A stretch of 64,000 bases of DNA from Polyangiaceae bacterium (GTDB lineage: Bacteria > Myxococcota_A > Polyangia > Polyangiales > Polyangiaceae): NCBI GenBank assembly GCA_025353725.1, contig JANXOF010000053.1, positions 1 through 64,000 of the forward strand. Reading direction: 5' to 3'. Shown piece after piece: positions 62,110 to 64,000 of the stretch. Below the pieces are notes generated by a model. That model worked only from the letters and a program-made list of their open reading frames with translations, ran no database searches and was not told the DNA's origin. The translations under genes were made by a program, and so were the position numbers. Position 1 is the first letter of the stretch; every line of letters begins with the position of its first letter.

Positions 62110-62661
62110 CTACCTCGCGATACCGAAAGAGACTTCAGGGAACAATGGTTCGCCCTGCTCGTTATTGCGAACGGCGTCCATCGTGCTGATCACGGCCTGG
62201 TAAGGAATGGACGGATTGGCGCTAATGGTCACTCCCGTCTCCTCGCGGAAGTCCGACGATGCGCCTTTGAGTTTCGTCGCGCACGCCTTGAGGGCGTCAT
62301 AGTCATAGTCGTTGTCTCGCCGCGGGACGGCAATACCGGGCCCCGTATCATTGCAGCCCGGTGCGACGTTTCCGCCGCGCGCCTTCAGACTGAACCCATC
62401 AGGCACGACAAGCACCGTTAGGCCGAGCGTCGGAGCTGTCGGCGCCCGAGCTCCGCTACCCGCGCGTGGGGGAAGCGTGTCGATTGTCGCGGTGAACGTG
62501 ACGCTTACGGTCGCAAGGACGAACATTAAGACGTTCATGACGATGTCAAGGAAGGGCACAATGTTCAGCTCTCCTCCCTCCTCGTCGGCCGCAAGTTCCC
62601 GAGGCGCAGAAAGACGCCTTATCTTGCTCCTCTGTGCTGCGCTGAGTTTCTCCTCGGCCAC
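62110..62661 (-). CDS. ExbD/TolR-family protein 1
   Basis: 183 residues from GTG 62661 (GGAG about 10 bases upstream; the frame is open to 62709). A charged head, then NIVPFLDIVMNVLMFVLATV with the membrane Asp that carries protons, and a periplasmic domain (GLTVLVVPDGFSLKARGGNV, DYDALKACATKLKG, SIPYQAVISTMDAVRNNEQG). It lies between the ExbB gene and the second ExbD gene. Together they would form a TolQR-type stator. Confidence 0.9.
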   Translation of the reverse strand: MAEEKLSAAQRSKIRRLSAPRELAADEEGGELNIVPFLDIVMNVLMFVLATVSVTFTATIDTLPPRAGSGARAPTAPTLGLTVLVVPDGFSLKARGGNVAPGCNDTGPGIAVPRRDNDYDYDALKACATKLKGASSDFREETGVTISANPSIPYQAVISTMDAVRNNEQGEPLFPEVSFGIAR

Positions 62662-62759
62662 GGCGCCTTCTCCACATTCACGGGGTGACAAGCAAGGGAC
62701 AATCCCCACTCGTTCAAAGTCGCTCTCAAAGTACGAAGACGGAGCTTGCGACCAAAACT

Positions 62760-62779
62760 CGCTGGCTAAGCCGCCAGCG
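62760..62779 (-). terminator. Hairpin with short T-run between exbB and exbD
   Basis: CGCTGGC and GCCAGCG form a perfect 7-bp stem with a 6-base loop; on the minus strand GAGTTTTGG follows. It lies 54 bases past the exbB stop, in the 171-base gap before the first exbD. It may reduce read-through so that the ExbB subunit exceeds the ExbD subunits. The T-run is short. Confidence 0.4.
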
Positions 62780-62832
62780 TAAGGCGGGAGCTAAACAGAG
62801 AGGACGAGGCCTCTCCCCTCGCCCCTTGGGCC

Positions 62833-63543
62833 CTAGTAACCGCCTGGGCGGGTCTGAATCGTGAGCAGGTTGAAAACCCGCTCCTGAGTCGCGTCGAGAT
62901 CGTGCTGGATGTTCTTCGCGCGCTGGTGGAGGATAAGGTGCGCGATCATACAAATCACGGCGATGCCTAGGCCCATAGCCGTGTTGTACATCGCCTCTGC
63001 AATTCCGTTGGCCAAGATGCGCTGGCGATCCGCCGCCGACAATCCTGGAGCCGACACGGCTCCGAAGGTGTGAATAAGACCGAGCACGGTCCCGAGTAGC
63101 CCGACGAGCGTTGCGATGTTCGCGAGCGACCAAAGCGACCCGATCCGCTTTTCGACAGCCGGCTTCAGCTCGCCAAGCTTCTCGCTCATGGCGGCGTCGA
63201 TTTCGTCGGGTCCCTTGTTGGCGTGTGTCAATCCTGCCTTCACGAGCTGAAGAATCGGATAGTCACCGGCGTCACAAAGCTTGATGGCGCGGTCAATGTT
63301 GCCCGCGCTGACGAGTTTCTTGATTTGTGCAAAGAACTCCTTTGAGTTCACGCGATATTTCGTGAGCTGGAATGCAGCTCGCTCGACAATGAGGGCGATC
63401 ACGATCGCGCTCACCACGAGGTTTATCGACAGGAACGTCGGATTCTCTTTGAAAGCGGCCATGAAGCCAGTTTCGCCAGAACCACCACCGCTAGCGGCCG
63501 CCGCAGGTGCGCTACCTAGGCTGCTCAACAGAGCCACGAACAT
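62833..63543 (-). CDS. ExbB/TolQ/MotA-family proton channel protein
   Basis: 236 residues, AAGGAG 8 bases before ATG 63543. Three membrane helices: about 33-52 (FLSINLVVSAIVIALIVERA), about 139-160 (LATLVGLLGTVLGLIHTF-like: ANIATLVGLLGTVLGLIHTF) and about 180-205 (GIAEAMYNTAMGLGIAVICM). The cytoplasmic loop has KLCDAGDYPILQLVKAGLTH. Family signature GLLGTVLGLIHTFGAV is clear. With the two ExbD proteins it makes a proton-driven motor at the inner membrane. Confidence 0.94.
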   Translation of the reverse strand: MFVALLSSLGSAPAAAASGGGSGETGFMAAFKENPTFLSINLVVSAIVIALIVERAAFQLTKYRVNSKEFFAQIKKLVSAGNIDRAIKLCDAGDYPILQLVKAGLTHANKGPDEIDAAMSEKLGELKPAVEKRIGSLWSLANIATLVGLLGTVLGLIHTFGAVSAPGLSAADRQRILANGIAEAMYNTAMGLGIAVICMIAHLILHQRAKNIQHDLDATQERVFNLLTIQTRPGGY

Positions 63544-64000
63544 CCCCGATGCTCCTTTCTTAACCCGTTACGTCGCGTTGTAGAGAGAGATGAAAGAGAG
63601 TTACGCGGGATGAGCACAACTCGGAAGAGGAACCTTCAATCGAGCTGCAAGAAGTGAGAACTTCATGCATTTTGTGCTGCCTCGTGACTCGCTGAGGTCA
63701 CGATAGCCGGCCTGATCTGACGAAGTCAACGACGCGAAACGCGGAAGTGACCGCGCTAGCGGCGCGTCCTGGCTTTTCGGAGGCACCACGACGAGCGAGT
63801 TCCAGTGCCACGGCATGTTTCGGCAAGCGCGCGAGACTGTGAAAGTTTCTTACGGTCGAAAGGCGTTCGAGGCCCAAACTCTATTGACCACCGCGGGTCA
63901 GTACCGTCAGACTTCTGCATGTCGACGAGTGTGTCTCCAGGAGGCTTGCCTCTTTTGCGAACGAGACGATATCGTTTCATTCACGGTCGACTGAGTCGCG
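63544..64000. other. Upstream region of exbB to window edge
   Basis: On the minus strand an ATG at 63980 opens 74 codons, ending at 63756, with start K-R-Y-R-L-V-R-K-R; it has no homology I recognise and little codon bias. Otherwise only short frames exist. The exbB promoter must lie here, but no clear -35/-10 pair was fixed. Confidence 0.3.

Noticed and set aside
63756-63980. 74-codon minus-strand ORF upstream of exbB
   Set aside because: It has no homology, no ribosome binding site visible within the window and weak codon bias; only noted in the region entry.

Overview
The window is high-GC DNA from a predatory or soil-type Myxococcota (delta-proteobacterial) genome, most likely of the Polyangia/myxobacterial kind. 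This is inferred from gene content: three Hanks-type Ser/Thr kinases with C-terminal membrane anchors, two sigma54 activators (one with an FHA domain), many lipoproteins, a protease with a myxobacterial-style C-terminal anchor, and a TolQ/TolR-type cluster beside an mre/mrd cell-shape operon. No rRNA, tRNA or CRISPR array was seen. Most genes use GTG/TTG as readily as ATG, and many stop/start pairs overlap by 4 bases.

Layout. (1) 1-7300 is an accessory, decaying region: a lipoprotein, an Old Yellow Enzyme, fragments of IS630- and IS91-type transposases, a lipoprotein whose C-terminus looks like a HYD1-type ADP-ribosyltransferase toxin, and a higBA-type toxin-antitoxin pair broken by a stop codon and frameshifts and fused to a transposase tail. 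(2) 7307-15840 holds a PH-like/zinc-ribbon protein, a divergent TerB-like and TPR pair, an apparently intact vapBC pair, a divergent AlkB-like/radical SAM pair, and a graveyard of truncated genes (DJ-1/PfpI, Mrr endonuclease). (3) 15913-22502 is a copper/silver-type CusCBA efflux operon led by a small Cys-rich exported protein. (4) 23383-29486 is a MoxR-DUF58-transglutaminase operon followed by an SPFH protein. (5) 29531-38787, all on the minus strand, is an exported beta-propeller lipoprotein and a signalling block of two Ser/Thr kinases, a TPR membrane protein and two sigma54 activators. (6) 38916-40225 is a CesT/YbjN-like protein plus PspA. (7) 40435-43935 is a second decaying patch (IS91 remnant, alpha/beta hydrolase, broken nucleotidyltransferases, trypsin-like protease). 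(8) 44000-53774 has a P2-type cation ATPase, a third kinase, a LolC/E-type permease with a large insertion, a GAF protein and a histidine kinase. (9) 53830-63543 is the core: a tandem-RRM RNA-binding protein, ribosomal protein bL33, mreBCD-mrdA-rodA, and a convergent ExbB-ExbD-ExbD operon.

How they work together. The mre/mrd operon forms the elongasome; the ExbB/ExbD1/ExbD2 set is a proton-driven motor of the TolQR type and its 1+2 subunit arrangement recalls the AglRQS gliding motor of Myxococcus. PspA, SPFH and MoxR modules are envelope-stress functions. The most notable unexplained items are a nine-codon leader ORF whose stop overlaps the mreB start, the tandem-RRM protein with glycine-rich linkers, the toxin-like lipoprotein without a visible immunity gene, and the decayed mobile-element patches.
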